Positions 9,149-15,795 of a stretch of DNA of 32,325 bases are shown in pieces. Under the pieces are notes generated by a model. That model was not told the origin of the DNA. It saw only the letters and a program-made list of their open reading frames with translations, and made no database searches. The position numbers and the translations under genes are program-made. Source of the DNA: an uncultured Lachnospiraceae bacterium (GTDB lineage Bacteria > Bacillota > Clostridia > Lachnospirales > Lachnospiraceae); the NCBI GenBank assembly GCA_910585215.1, contig CAJUDQ010000039.1, forward strand, positions 1 to 32,325, read 5' to 3'. The stretch's first letter is position 1. Each line of letters opens with the position of its first letter.

Positions 9149-9982
9149 ATGTCACAAAAAACTTCAGTACTTACCTTTAAAAATGCAAAATTAAATAACG
9201 AAAAAATTACTATGCTTACCGCCTATGACTATTCTATCGCCAAGCTTATGGATGAATCCGGTATAGACAGTATTCTGGTAGGAGATTCACTCGGAAATGT
9301 AGTGCTAGGCTATGAAGATACCATATCTGTCACTATGGAAGATATGATTCATCATGGTGCGGCAGTGTCCAGAGGAGCTAAAAATGCATTAGTAGTAATT
9401 GATATGCCATTTATGTCATATCAAACCTCTATATACGATGCCCTTGTCAATGCCGGAAGACTTATGAAAGAAGGGCGAGCCGGCGCAGTAAAGCTTGAAG
9501 GTGGAAAAACTGTATGTCCGCAGATTCAGGCAATTACAAATGCAGGAATACCAGTAATGGCTCATCTTGGTTTGACGCCTCAGTCAATTCATGCATTTGG
9601 TGGCCACAGAGTACAGGGAAAAACCGAAGAAGCTGCAAAAAAACTTTTAGAAGATGCTAGGGCAGTGGAAAAGGCCGGCGCATTTGCGGTGGTTCTGGAG
9701 TGTGTTCCATCAAAGCTTGCTGCTCTTATCACAAAGGAACTGACAATTCCAACCATCGGAATCGGTGCAGGAAATCAATGTGACGGGCAGATATTGGTTT
9801 ATCAGGATTTATTGGGAATGTTTTCTGATTTTACCCCGAAATTTGTAAAAAAATACGCAAATGTAGGTGAAATCATGAAAGAAGCATTTAAAGAATATAA
9901 AAATGAAGTTCATTCAGGTGTATTTCCGGCAAAAGAACAGGAATACGTAATTTCTGATGAGATAATAGAAAAATTATATTAA
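9149..9982 (+). CDS. panB: 3-methyl-2-oxobutanoate hydroxymethyltransferase (ketopantoate hydroxymethyltransferase)
   Basis: This cytosolic enzyme catalyses the first committed step of pantothenate (coenzyme A) synthesis, transferring a hydroxymethyl group from 5,10-methylene-tetrahydrofolate to 2-oxoisovalerate. The 277-residue length is normal for PanB. Family motifs are intact: TAYDYSIAKLMDESG near residues 24-38, metal ligands D46 (VGDSLG) and D85 (VIDMPF), KLEGG with E117, HLGLTPQS, the catalytic E184 (VVLECVP) and GIGAG. The start is supported by AGGAGG 8 nt upstream. panC follows after 64 nt, so the two form an operon. No panD or panE is seen in the window, so aspartate decarboxylase must be elsewhere or beta-alanine is imported. 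Confidence 0.97.
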   Translation: MSQKTSVLTFKNAKLNNEKITMLTAYDYSIAKLMDESGIDSILVGDSLGNVVLGYEDTISVTMEDMIHHGAAVSRGAKNALVVIDMPFMSYQTSIYDALVNAGRLMKEGRAGAVKLEGGKTVCPQIQAITNAGIPVMAHLGLTPQSIHAFGGHRVQGKTEEAAKKLLEDARAVEKAGAFAVVLECVPSKLAALITKELTIPTIGIGAGNQCDGQILVYQDLLGMFSDFTPKFVKKYANVGEIMKEAFKEYKNEVHSGVFPAKEQEYVISDEIIEKLY

Positions 9983-10046
9983 AGAAATAGAAAAAATATA
10001 TGGAAAATAATATTTTCACAATACTATCAGGAAAGGTAGAAAAGCT

Positions 10047-10913
10047 ATGAATATCATATCAACAATAAACGAAGTAAGAGAACAGATAAAGGAATGGAAA
10101 AAACAGGGGCTGACAGTAGGACTGGTGCCTACTATGGGTTATCTTCATGAGGGACATAAAAGTCTGATTGATGCGGCAGTAAAGGAAAATGATAAAGTAG
10201 TGGTCAGTGTATTTGTAAATCCCACACAATTTGCTCCTGGAGAGGACTTGGAAACCTATCCCAGAGATTTGGACAGAGATGCAGCGCTCTGTCAAGAGGC
10301 AGGTGCAGCACTTGTGTTTCATCCAGAACCGTCAGAAATGTATCATCAAAATTACTCTACTTATGTGGATATGCGCACATTGACACAGGGATTGTGTGGC
10401 AAAACCAGACCAACACACTTTAGCGGTGTATGTACAGTTGTTTCCAAGCTCTTTCATATTGTACAGCCTGACAGAGCCTATTTTGGACAAAAAGATGCAC
10501 AGCAGCTTGCTGTTATCAAACATATGGTAGAGGATTTGAATTTTGATATTAAGATTGTAGGCTGTCCAATTATTCGCGAGGAGGATGGTTTGGCAAAAAG
10601 CTCCAGAAATACTTATCTGAATGAAGAGGAACGAAAACAGGCCGTTATTTTAAATCAAGCACTTCAAAAAGGAAAAGAGCAGATTGAAAACGGAGAGCGA
10701 AGAAGTTCCCAAATCAAACAGATGATTATACAGATAATAGAAACCATGCCTCTTGCAAAAATTGATTATGTGGAAATCGTTGATTTTCAGACACTTGAAA
10801 GCATAGAAGAAATAAAAGGTGAAATATTAGTGGCAGTTGCTGTCTATATAGGGAAGACAAGATTGATTGATAATTTTATAATGAAGATAGAGAGTGAACA
10901 AAATATATCATAA
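10047..10913 (+). CDS. panC: pantothenate synthetase (pantoate--beta-alanine ligase)
   Basis: It condenses pantoate with beta-alanine using ATP through a pantoyl-adenylate, completing pantothenate synthesis. The 288 residues match the family. Signatures: VPTMGYLHEGH (28-37), with the HxGH nucleotide-binding pair at H34/H37; SVFVNPTQF; YFGQKDAQQL; and the KSSRN loop (184-188), equivalent to the KMSKS region of this nucleotidyltransferase superfamily. The start is the ATG at 10047, with AGGAAAGG upstream. It is co-transcribed with panB and followed at once by a short T-run hairpin. No odd substitutions seen. Confidence 0.97.
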   Translation: MNIISTINEVREQIKEWKKQGLTVGLVPTMGYLHEGHKSLIDAAVKENDKVVVSVFVNPTQFAPGEDLETYPRDLDRDAALCQEAGAALVFHPEPSEMYHQNYSTYVDMRTLTQGLCGKTRPTHFSGVCTVVSKLFHIVQPDRAYFGQKDAQQLAVIKHMVEDLNFDIKIVGCPIIREEDGLAKSSRNTYLNEEERKQAVILNQALQKGKEQIENGERRSSQIKQMIIQIIETMPLAKIDYVEIVDFQTLESIEEIKGEILVAVAVYIGKTRLIDNFIMKIESEQNIS

Positions 10914-10924
10914 AAAATTAGAAT

Positions 10925-10947
10925 AAATGCGAAGCTGGCATTTTTTT
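10925..10947 (+). terminator. rho-independent terminator after panC
   Basis: AAATGC (10925-10930) pairs with GCATTT (10938-10943) around a 7-nt loop, with a run of seven T from 10941. It lies 12 nt after the panC stop. Confidence 0.6.
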
Positions 10948-10959
10948 CCAAAGTTTTTC

Positions 10960-10989
10960 TTGATTAAGACAGGTAATCAATGTTATGAT
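10960..10989 (+). promoter_or_regulatory. putative promoter of pyk
   Basis: TTGATT (10960-10965) and TATGAT (10984-10989) are 18 nt apart, directly after the panC terminator. Confidence 0.5.
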
Positions 10990-11007
10990 AAGAGTATTAT
11001 AAAATAA

Positions 11008-11052
11008 ATGAAAGGAGTAGAAGAGCTTTTTAGCTCCAAAGTGAAAATATGA
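11008..11052 (+). CDS. possible 14-codon leader peptide overlapping the pyk start
   Basis: ATG at 11008 opens a short frame, MKGVEELFSSKVKI, whose TGA (11050-11052) overlaps the pyk ATG (ATGA). The only good Shine-Dalgarno sequence nearby, AAAGGAG (11011-11017), lies inside this frame and 31 nt before the pyk ATG, too far for normal use. A 5-bp hairpin, GAGCT-TTTT-AGCTC (11023-11036), sits between them. Either the small frame is translated and hands ribosomes to pyk, or the hairpin shortens the gap. The leader frame itself has no strong ribosome site. Confidence 0.3.
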   Translation: MKGVEELFSSKVKI

Positions 11053-12791
11053 GAAAAACAAAAATTATATGTACTCTTGGTCCGGCAACACAGGATATTA
11101 ACATTATGAAACAATTGATGTTAGAGGGTATGGATGTTGCCAGATTTAATTTTTCACATCAGGATTACAGCCGTCATCTTGAAAACTTAAGAAAAATAGA
11201 GGAATTGAGGGAACGTCTTGATTTGCCGGTTGCAACGCTTCTGGATACAAGAGGGCCTGAAATTCGTATTGGAAATTTTAAAAATCATAAAATTTTTCTT
11301 AAGAAAGGCCAGTTATTTACATTTACAACAAAAGAAGTAGAAGGAGATGAGCATCAGGTTTCCATCAGTTATAAAAATCTGGTGCATGATGTAAAAAAAG
11401 GAGTTCATATTTTAATTGATGATGGACTGATTGAGCTTGAGATACAAAATATTTCCGATACGGATATTGTCTGTAAGGTGCTGAACGAGGGAGAAGTTAC
11501 CGACCACAAGGGCGTGAATGTGCCGGGCGTGGAGCTTACCATGCCATTTATCAGTCAGAAGGATTATGATGATATTACTTTTGGAATCGAAAATGGATTT
11601 GATTTTGTGGCGGCATCTTTTACCAGAACAGCAGAGGATATTCTTGAGATAAGAAAGATTTTTCAGGAAAAGAAATGCAAGACCATGAATATTATTGCAA
11701 AAATTGAAAATATGCAGGGCGTGAATAATATTGAGGAAATTATTCGGGTTTCAGATGGTATTATGATTGCAAGAGGCGATATGGGCGTGGAAATACCATT
11801 AGAAGATGTTCCGGTTATCCAGAAGGAAATTATAAAAAAGGCAAGAGAGGCTGGAAAGCAGGTAATTACTGCTACACAGATGCTTGACTCCATGATGAAA
11901 AATCCACGTCCTACACGAGCTGAGGCAACAGATGTGGCAAATGCGATTTATGATGGAACAAGTGCTATTATGCTTTCCGGAGAAACTGCTGCCGGACAAT
12001 ATCCGGTAGAGGCTTTAAAGACTATGGTGAGAATTGCCGTTCGAACAGAACAGGATATTAACTATAAGGAAAAGTTTGAAAATGGAAAATATTTTGTAAA
12101 GGGCAATATTACAAATGCCATTTCTCATGCCACCTGTACGACAGCTCTTGATTTAAATGCCGCTGCAATTATCACAGTGACAAAGCTTGGTGGAACTGCA
12201 AGAATGGTTTCGAAATACAGACCTTCCTGTCCAATTATCGGAGGCAGTCCAAATGAGTATGTATGCAGACATCTGAATCTTTCATGGGGTGTGATTCCGG
12301 TAAAGCTTGAAAATCAGGATAATACAGACGATTTGTTTGACCATGTGGTAGATGTGGCAATGAAAAAGGGAATTATAAAGCAGGGAGATTTAACCGTAAT
12401 CACAGCAGGTCTTCCGCTTGGAGTACCCGGAACCACAAATATGATTAAAGTGCATATTGCAGGACATATTCTGATAAAGGGAACCGGAGTGAATAAGTTG
12501 ACTGCAAAGGCAAATTTATGTGTATGTAAAAATGCGCTGGAATTAAAAACTTATTTTAAACAAGGAGATATTGTAGTAGTTTCAGAGACAGATAACAGCA
12601 TGATGGAGCAGTTAAAGGAGGCTTCGGGAATTATTACAGAAAACGGAAAGCCGGATTCACATGCATCCATTGTGGGGCTGACACTTGATATTCCTGTGAT
12701 TATCGGAGCCGAGCATGCGACACATATCTTGAAAAACGGGGCTTATGTGATAATGGATAGCGAGAAAGGAATTGTGTGCAGCAATTCGTAA
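11049..12791 (+). CDS. pyk: pyruvate kinase with C-terminal PEP-utilizer domain
   Basis: This cytosolic glycolytic enzyme converts phosphoenolpyruvate and ADP to pyruvate and ATP. Its 580 residues correspond to the long Bacillus/clostridial form. Barrel motifs: KTKIICTLGPA at the N-terminus, ARFNFSH, LDTRGPEIR, the active-site region IIAKIENMQGV, MIARGDMGVEIP, and TRAEATDVANAI leading to MLSGETAAGQYP. The last ~110 residues form the extra PEP-utilizer (swivelling) domain, with DSHASIVGL near the end; this extension is known from Geobacillus and relatives. It has its own promoter after the panC terminator. The ribosome site is unusually far from the ATG (see the leader frame at 11008). No clear terminator follows before the citrate synthase promoter. 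Confidence 0.97.
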   Translation: MRKTKIICTLGPATQDINIMKQLMLEGMDVARFNFSHQDYSRHLENLRKIEELRERLDLPVATLLDTRGPEIRIGNFKNHKIFLKKGQLFTFTTKEVEGDEHQVSISYKNLVHDVKKGVHILIDDGLIELEIQNISDTDIVCKVLNEGEVTDHKGVNVPGVELTMPFISQKDYDDITFGIENGFDFVAASFTRTAEDILEIRKIFQEKKCKTMNIIAKIENMQGVNNIEEIIRVSDGIMIARGDMGVEIPLEDVPVIQKEIIKKAREAGKQVITATQMLDSMMKNPRPTRAEATDVANAIYDGTSAIMLSGETAAGQYPVEALKTMVRIAVRTEQDINYKEKFENGKYFVKGNITNAISHATCTTALDLNAAAIITVTKLGGTARMVSKYRPSCPIIGGSPNEYVCRHLNLSWGVIPVKLENQDNTDDLFDHVVDVAMKKGIIKQGDLTVITAGLPLGVPGTTNMIKVHIAGHILIKGTGVNKLTAKANLCVCKNALELKTYFKQGDIVVVSETDNSMMEQLKEASGIITENGKPDSHASIVGLTLDIPVIIGAEHATHILKNGAYVIMDSEKGIVCSNS

Positions 12792-12814
12792 AAGAAGACC
12801 ATCTTTACTTTACC

Positions 12815-12843
12815 TTGACAAACCCCTTCCTTTATATTATAAT
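12815..12843 (+). promoter_or_regulatory. consensus sigma-A promoter of citrate synthase
   Basis: TTGACA (12815-12820) and TATAAT (12838-12843) are both perfect, with 17-nt spacing. Transcription should start near 12850, giving a leader of about 65 nt. Confidence 0.8.
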
Positions 12844-12915
12844 AGTTCAAAATGAAACTGTTTACCATGAAACAATATAGCCCAGAGTTATATATACCGA
12901 GAGGAAGTGTGTAAA

Positions 12916-14277
12916 GTGTTAAATAAAAAAGAGGTTTTAGAATATTCATCCAAAATGATAAATCAGTATGAAGATATCTATAAAATTGATATTGATTTAT
13001 ACGACCAATACAACGTAAAAAGAGGTCTTCGTGACAAAAACGGAAACGGTGTACTGGCAGGTATTTCGCATATATCAAGGATTGATGCATACAAGATAGA
13101 AAATGGCATAAAAACTCCATGTGACGGAAAACTTGTATACAGAGGCTATGATGTAAGAGACTTAGTAGCAGGAGTAGTAAAAGAAAAAAGATTCGGATTT
13201 GAGGAGACGGCATTTTTGCTTTTGTTTGGACATCTGCCAAATCATGCAGAACTGGAAAAATTTGATGATGTCTTGTCAAATTTAAGAATTTTGCCAGACA
13301 ATTTTGTCAGGGATGTGGTAATGAAGGCTCCAACTTCTGATATTATGAGCAGCATGACAAAAAGTGTGCTTACTCTTGCTTCCTATGATAAATATGCAAC
13401 TGATTTAAGTCTTGCGAATGTTCTGAAACAGTGTATTATGTTAATTGGACAACTTCCTATGCTGGCGGTATACGGATATCAGGCATACAGCCATTACCGG
13501 TTAGACAGTAATCTTTATATACATCGTCCGGATGTGGGACTTTCGATGGCGGAAAATATTCTAAGAATGTTAAGAACAGATATGCAGTATACAGACCTTG
13601 AGGCCAGGGTGCTTGACATTGCATTGATGTTGCATATGGAGCATGGCGGAGGTAACAACTCAACCTTTACTACAAGAGTGGTGACATCCTCTGGTGCAGA
13701 TACTTATTCTGTGATAGCCGCAGCACTCTGTTCTTTAAAAGGGCCAAAGCATGGCGGGGCGAATATCAAGGTTGTAGAAATGATGAAGGATATTCAGGAG
13801 AATGTTTCGGATTTAAATGATGAAGAGGAAATAAAGGCATATCTGGTCAGACTGCTGAATAAAGAAGCATTTGACAGAAAAGGCCTGATTTATGGAATGG
13901 GGCATGCCGTATACTCCATATCAGACCCAAGAGCACTTGTCTTTAAGGGATTTGTGGAGAAGCTTGCAGTAGAAAAGCACAGAGAAGAGGATTTTGCACT
14001 CTATTCCAAGATAGAACGTCTTGCGCCACAGGTGATTTCTGAGAGAAGAAAGATATACAAAGGAGTAAGTGCAAATGTAGACTTTTATAGCGGATTTGTA
14101 TACAGTATGTTGAATATTCCATTGGAATTATATACACCGATTTTTGCAATTGCACGTATTGCGGGCTGGAGCGCACACAGACTGGAAGAGCTGATTAGCG
14201 GGGATAAAATTATAAGGCCAGCCTATTTAGCAGAGGTGGAAGACAGAGAATATCAGGAAATTCAGGACAGAAAATAA
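12916..14277 (+). CDS. gltA: citrate synthase
   Basis: It condenses acetyl-CoA and oxaloacetate to citrate, in fermentative clostridia mainly as the entry to 2-oxoglutarate and glutamate synthesis. It is 453 residues from a GTG at 12916, preferred because AGGA (12902-12905) is 10 nt upstream; another GTG at 12907 lies almost on top of the ribosome site. No ATG start is available. The catalytic triad is complete: H279 (GPKHGGAN), H330 (GMGHAVY) and D389 (NVDFYSG). MEHGGGNNSTF with H243 is the other typical signature. The N-terminal ~50 residues are a charged extension before the usual GI..I.RI start. It is a single-gene unit with its own strong promoter. No aconitase or isocitrate dehydrogenase gene is adjacent. 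Confidence 0.95.
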   Translation: MLNKKEVLEYSSKMINQYEDIYKIDIDLYDQYNVKRGLRDKNGNGVLAGISHISRIDAYKIENGIKTPCDGKLVYRGYDVRDLVAGVVKEKRFGFEETAFLLLFGHLPNHAELEKFDDVLSNLRILPDNFVRDVVMKAPTSDIMSSMTKSVLTLASYDKYATDLSLANVLKQCIMLIGQLPMLAVYGYQAYSHYRLDSNLYIHRPDVGLSMAENILRMLRTDMQYTDLEARVLDIALMLHMEHGGGNNSTFTTRVVTSSGADTYSVIAAALCSLKGPKHGGANIKVVEMMKDIQENVSDLNDEEEIKAYLVRLLNKEAFDRKGLIYGMGHAVYSISDPRALVFKGFVEKLAVEKHREEDFALYSKIERLAPQVISERRKIYKGVSANVDFYSGFVYSMLNIPLELYTPIFAIARIAGWSAHRLEELISGDKIIRPAYLAEVEDREYQEIQDRK

Positions 14278-14338
14278 AAAATTTACCGAAAAAAGGTAAA
14301 ATAACAGTAAAAAAATATGAAAATATACTAAAAAACAC

Positions 14339-14367
14339 TTGTTTCACGTCTGGATTAATGTTATAAT
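14339..14367 (+). promoter_or_regulatory. promoter of a predicted intergenic RNA
   Basis: TTGTTT (14339-14344) and a perfect TATAAT (14362-14367) have 17-nt spacing. It lies about 60 nt after the citrate synthase stop and 340 nt before the next gene. Between the stop and this promoter is only a small TTTACC/GGTAAA hairpin (14282-14300) without a T-run on this strand. Confidence 0.6.
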
Positions 14368-14373
14368 AAATAC

Positions 14374-14575
14374 ATTGAAGCCTACAGGCTTCATAAGAGA
14401 CGAAATTCATCTTATAAAACACTCATACAGGCAGTAAAACAGTCTGTATTGTGAAAATATGAAATTCAGCAGCTGGTTTTATAACTGATTTTGGCTGATT
14501 TTCTACTACGGTTTAGGGAAAAGAGATTGCCTCATAAATGATATTCAAATCATTTATGAGGCAATCTCTCTTTCT
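14374..14575 (+). ncRNA. candidate structured small RNA (about 200 nt)
   Basis: This stretch lies between a good promoter and a very strong terminator and contains no ORF of note. Predicted pairings: GAAGCC-TACA-GGCTTC close to the 5' end (about 14377-14392); TTATAAAAC (14412-14420) with GTTTTATAA (14476-14484), enclosing ATACAG/CTGTAT; then the 21-bp terminator stem. I could not match it to tmRNA, RNase P, SRP, T-box, or TPP, FMN or purine riboswitch signatures by eye. It could instead be an attenuating leader of the radical SAM gene, but that gene seems to have its own promoter after the terminator. A divergent 6S RNA is possible. Confidence 0.4.
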
Positions 14576-14580
14576 TCTTT
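14522..14580 (+). terminator. very strong intrinsic terminator
   Basis: AGAGATTGCCTCATAAATGA plus T (14522-14542) pairs perfectly over 21 bp with 14549-14569 around a 6-nt loop (ATTCAA), and a T-rich tail (CTTTCTTCTTTT) follows. It ends the predicted RNA that starts near 14374. Confidence 0.8.
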
Positions 14581-14598
14581 TATAGGAAATTGTGATTT

Positions 14599-14615
14599 TT
14601 GTGTAAATTACACAA
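14599..14615 (+). promoter_or_regulatory. 17-nt palindromic operator-like site
   Basis: TTGTGTAA-A-TTACACAA is a perfect dyad with 8-nt arms, about 30 nt upstream of the putative radical SAM promoter. The shape is typical of a dimeric repressor site; the regulator is unknown. Confidence 0.4.
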
Positions 14616-14645
14616 TATCTTCATTCATATAAATAAAAAAACAGG

Positions 14646-14674
14646 TTTTCAAATCCAGAAAAAAGTGGTAGAAT
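14646..14674 (+). promoter_or_regulatory. putative promoter of the radical SAM gene
   Basis: TTTTCA (14646-14651) and TAGAAT (14669-14674) with 17-nt spacing lie 35 nt before the start codon. The -35 is weak. Confidence 0.4.
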
Positions 14675-14709
14675 AAAAAATGATTATCTTTAATTTGGAG
14701 GAATAAATT

Positions 14710-15321
14710 ATGTCAAAGGGAATGACAATCTTATATAAGGTGCATAATGGTCTGTATGTAAATATGACAAACAGATGTGACTGTCGTTGTGTATTTTGCC
14801 TTAGAAATGAAAAAGAAACTGTGGGAGAATCTTCTACTCTATGGTTGGAACGGGAACCCTCTGTTGAAGAAGTAAAAAATGAATTTGCAAAGTTCTGTCT
14901 TGATGAATACGAAGAAGTAGTTTTTTGCGGATTTGGCGAACCGACAGAACGCTTTGAGGATATGCTTGAGGTGGCGGAGTTTGTAAAAAAGACCTATGGA
15001 AAGAAGATACGACTGAATACAAATGGACATGGAAATCTTTTGCATGAAAAAAATATTATTCCAAAAATGAAAGGTTTTATTGATACAATATCTATCAGTT
15101 TGAATACACCGAATGAAAAGCGGTACAATGAAATTGTAAGGAGTAAATTTGGAGATAAAGCCTATCAGGCAACTCTTCAGTTTGCAGAAGAAGCAAAGAA
15201 ATATATTCCAAATGTAGTTCTTACCACTGTAAAAACGACAATTACAGAGGAAGAAGAGGAAGAATGTCGTAAAATATGCGAAAAATTGAATGTAACATAT
15301 AGAATCAGAGCATTTGAATAA
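14710..15321 (+). CDS. small radical SAM protein, TatD-linked type
   Basis: 203 residues. The iron-sulfur/SAM-binding motif CX3CX2C is C23-C27-C30 within NRCDCRCVFC. GFGEPT (about residues 75-80) is the SAM-binding GGEP-like element, and LNTNGHG and SISLNTP are further radical SAM strands. The protein is just the minimal barrel with no SPASM or other C-terminal cluster domain. The pattern fits the TatD-family-linked radical SAM proteins of Firmicutes, whose reaction is not established to my knowledge. No tatD gene is in this window. The start is fixed by GGAGG 9-10 nt upstream. It seems to be a single-gene unit; the IS605-like element begins 30 nt after its stop. Confidence 0.88.
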   Translation: MSKGMTILYKVHNGLYVNMTNRCDCRCVFCLRNEKETVGESSTLWLEREPSVEEVKNEFAKFCLDEYEEVVFCGFGEPTERFEDMLEVAEFVKKTYGKKIRLNTNGHGNLLHEKNIIPKMKGFIDTISISLNTPNEKRYNEIVRSKFGDKAYQATLQFAEEAKKYIPNVVLTTVKTTITEEEEEECRKICEKLNVTYRIRAFE

Positions 15322-15326
15322 TGGAA

Positions 15327-15341
15327 TCAGCCAAAGGCTGA
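15327..15341 (+). other. hairpin after the radical SAM gene, next to an insertion point
   Basis: TCAGCC-AAA-GGCTGA forms a 6-bp stem 5 nt after the stop codon, but AT-rich sequence rather than a T-run follows. The transposon-like element begins 10 nt later. It may be the stem of a terminator whose tail was displaced by the insertion. Confidence 0.4.
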
Positions 15342-15350
15342 GTACTTAAA

Positions 15351-15662
15351 TTGACACTCCCCATGCCTAAAGGGTAGGGGATTCTAGCTAACTGCCGAAG
15401 TGTATCGGCTAACCAGTGCATTTCTGTTAGGTTGTAGTGCTAGTTATGGGTGTGCCATCACCCATCCCAAGGCAGAGCATATAGCTCCTTGGGCAGATAT
15501 GCTGTTACCACATATCTCAGTTCTATTGGACGATGAATATTTTACGCACCTATCGTTTTTTAGATGCAACCACCTATATTCAATTTACAAAGAACAAATG
15601 TGTTTGTTTATATAGCGCAGACCACTACGCTCTTAGCGTTTTAAAGACTTGTTCTTGTCTGT
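15351..15662 (-). ncRNA. putative stand-alone omega-RNA-like transcript of the IS605-type element
   Basis: A minus-strand promoter (15669-15697) would produce about 310 nt ending at the element's right end. The segment folds well. CCCAAGG/CCTTGGG (15466-15493, with inner GAGC/GCTC), ATGGGTG/CACCCAT (15446-15465) and GCCGA/TCGGC (15394-15409) are stacked next to each other, followed by the end hairpin and TCAA. In TnpB systems the guide RNA scaffold is the 3' end of the element and the guide is the flanking host sequence after TCAA. Here that flank would be the end of the radical SAM locus. No tnpB remains in the window, so activity would depend on a TnpB encoded elsewhere. Confidence 0.45.
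15359..15380 (-). repeat. right-end hairpin of the IS605-type element
   Basis: CCCC/GGGG outer stem (15359-15362 with 15377-15380), a bulged A at 15363, then TGCC/GGTA (one G-U) and a 5-nt loop, read on the + strand. On the minus strand it follows GAAT and precedes TCAA. Confidence 0.65.
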
Positions 15663-15668
15663 AGTTAT

Positions 15669-15697
15669 AGAATAGCTTATATGTGGTGTTTTGTCAA
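15669..15697 (-). promoter_or_regulatory. minus-strand promoter inside the IS605-type element
   Basis: Read on the minus strand: TTGACA (15697-15692), 17 nt, TATTCT (15674-15669). Transcription runs toward the element's right end. Confidence 0.5.
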
Positions 15698-15717
15698 GTT
15701 TCAGGTGTGCCTTATAT

Positions 15718-15738
15718 CCCCATAGCTAAAGCTAGGGG
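15718..15738 (-). repeat. left-end hairpin of the IS605-type element
   Basis: On the + strand CCCC-A-TAGC-TAAA-GCTA-GGGG: two perfect 4-bp stems with one bulged A, the exact complement of the IS608 type hairpin. It lies 58 nt before the ATG of the next gene. Confidence 0.7.
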
Positions 15739-15795
15739 ATTTACGGCACATTCTGGTAAAAACAAGATGTAATTTTAGAAAGTGAGGAAATAAAC

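Larger units (their letters stand above)
15351..15755 (-). mobile_element. IS200/IS605-type non-autonomous element without tnpA or tnpB
   Basis: Two related imperfect hairpins in the same orientation bracket ~360 bp with no transposase ORF. On the minus strand the right one reads CCCC-TAGC-TTTA-GCTA-T-GGGG with one bulged T, the hairpin known from IS608/IS605 ends bound by the Y1 transposase TnpA. The left one has the same form. On the minus strand the left end reads GAAT, then the hairpin, then GAGTG and TCAA: GAAT and TCAA are the right-end guide and cleavage tetranucleotides of IS608. So the element's right end is at 15351. The other boundary, placed before GTAA at 15756, is uncertain. It would need TnpA from elsewhere to move. 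Confidence 0.65.

Noticed and set aside
12743..13279. 178-codon minus-strand open frame across the citrate synthase start
   Set aside because: It lies antisense to a clear enzyme gene and its consensus promoter, with Leu/His/Phe-rich low-complexity content; a shadow of the real gene.
14282..14300. TTTACC/GGTAAA hairpin after citrate synthase as a terminator
   Set aside because: No T-run follows on the + strand; the T-run exists only on the minus strand, where no gene ends.
15400..15615. 71-codon + strand open frame inside the IS605-type element
   Set aside because: It overlaps the strong minus-strand hairpins, has no ribosome site and no protein-like pattern; structured RNA explains the segment better.
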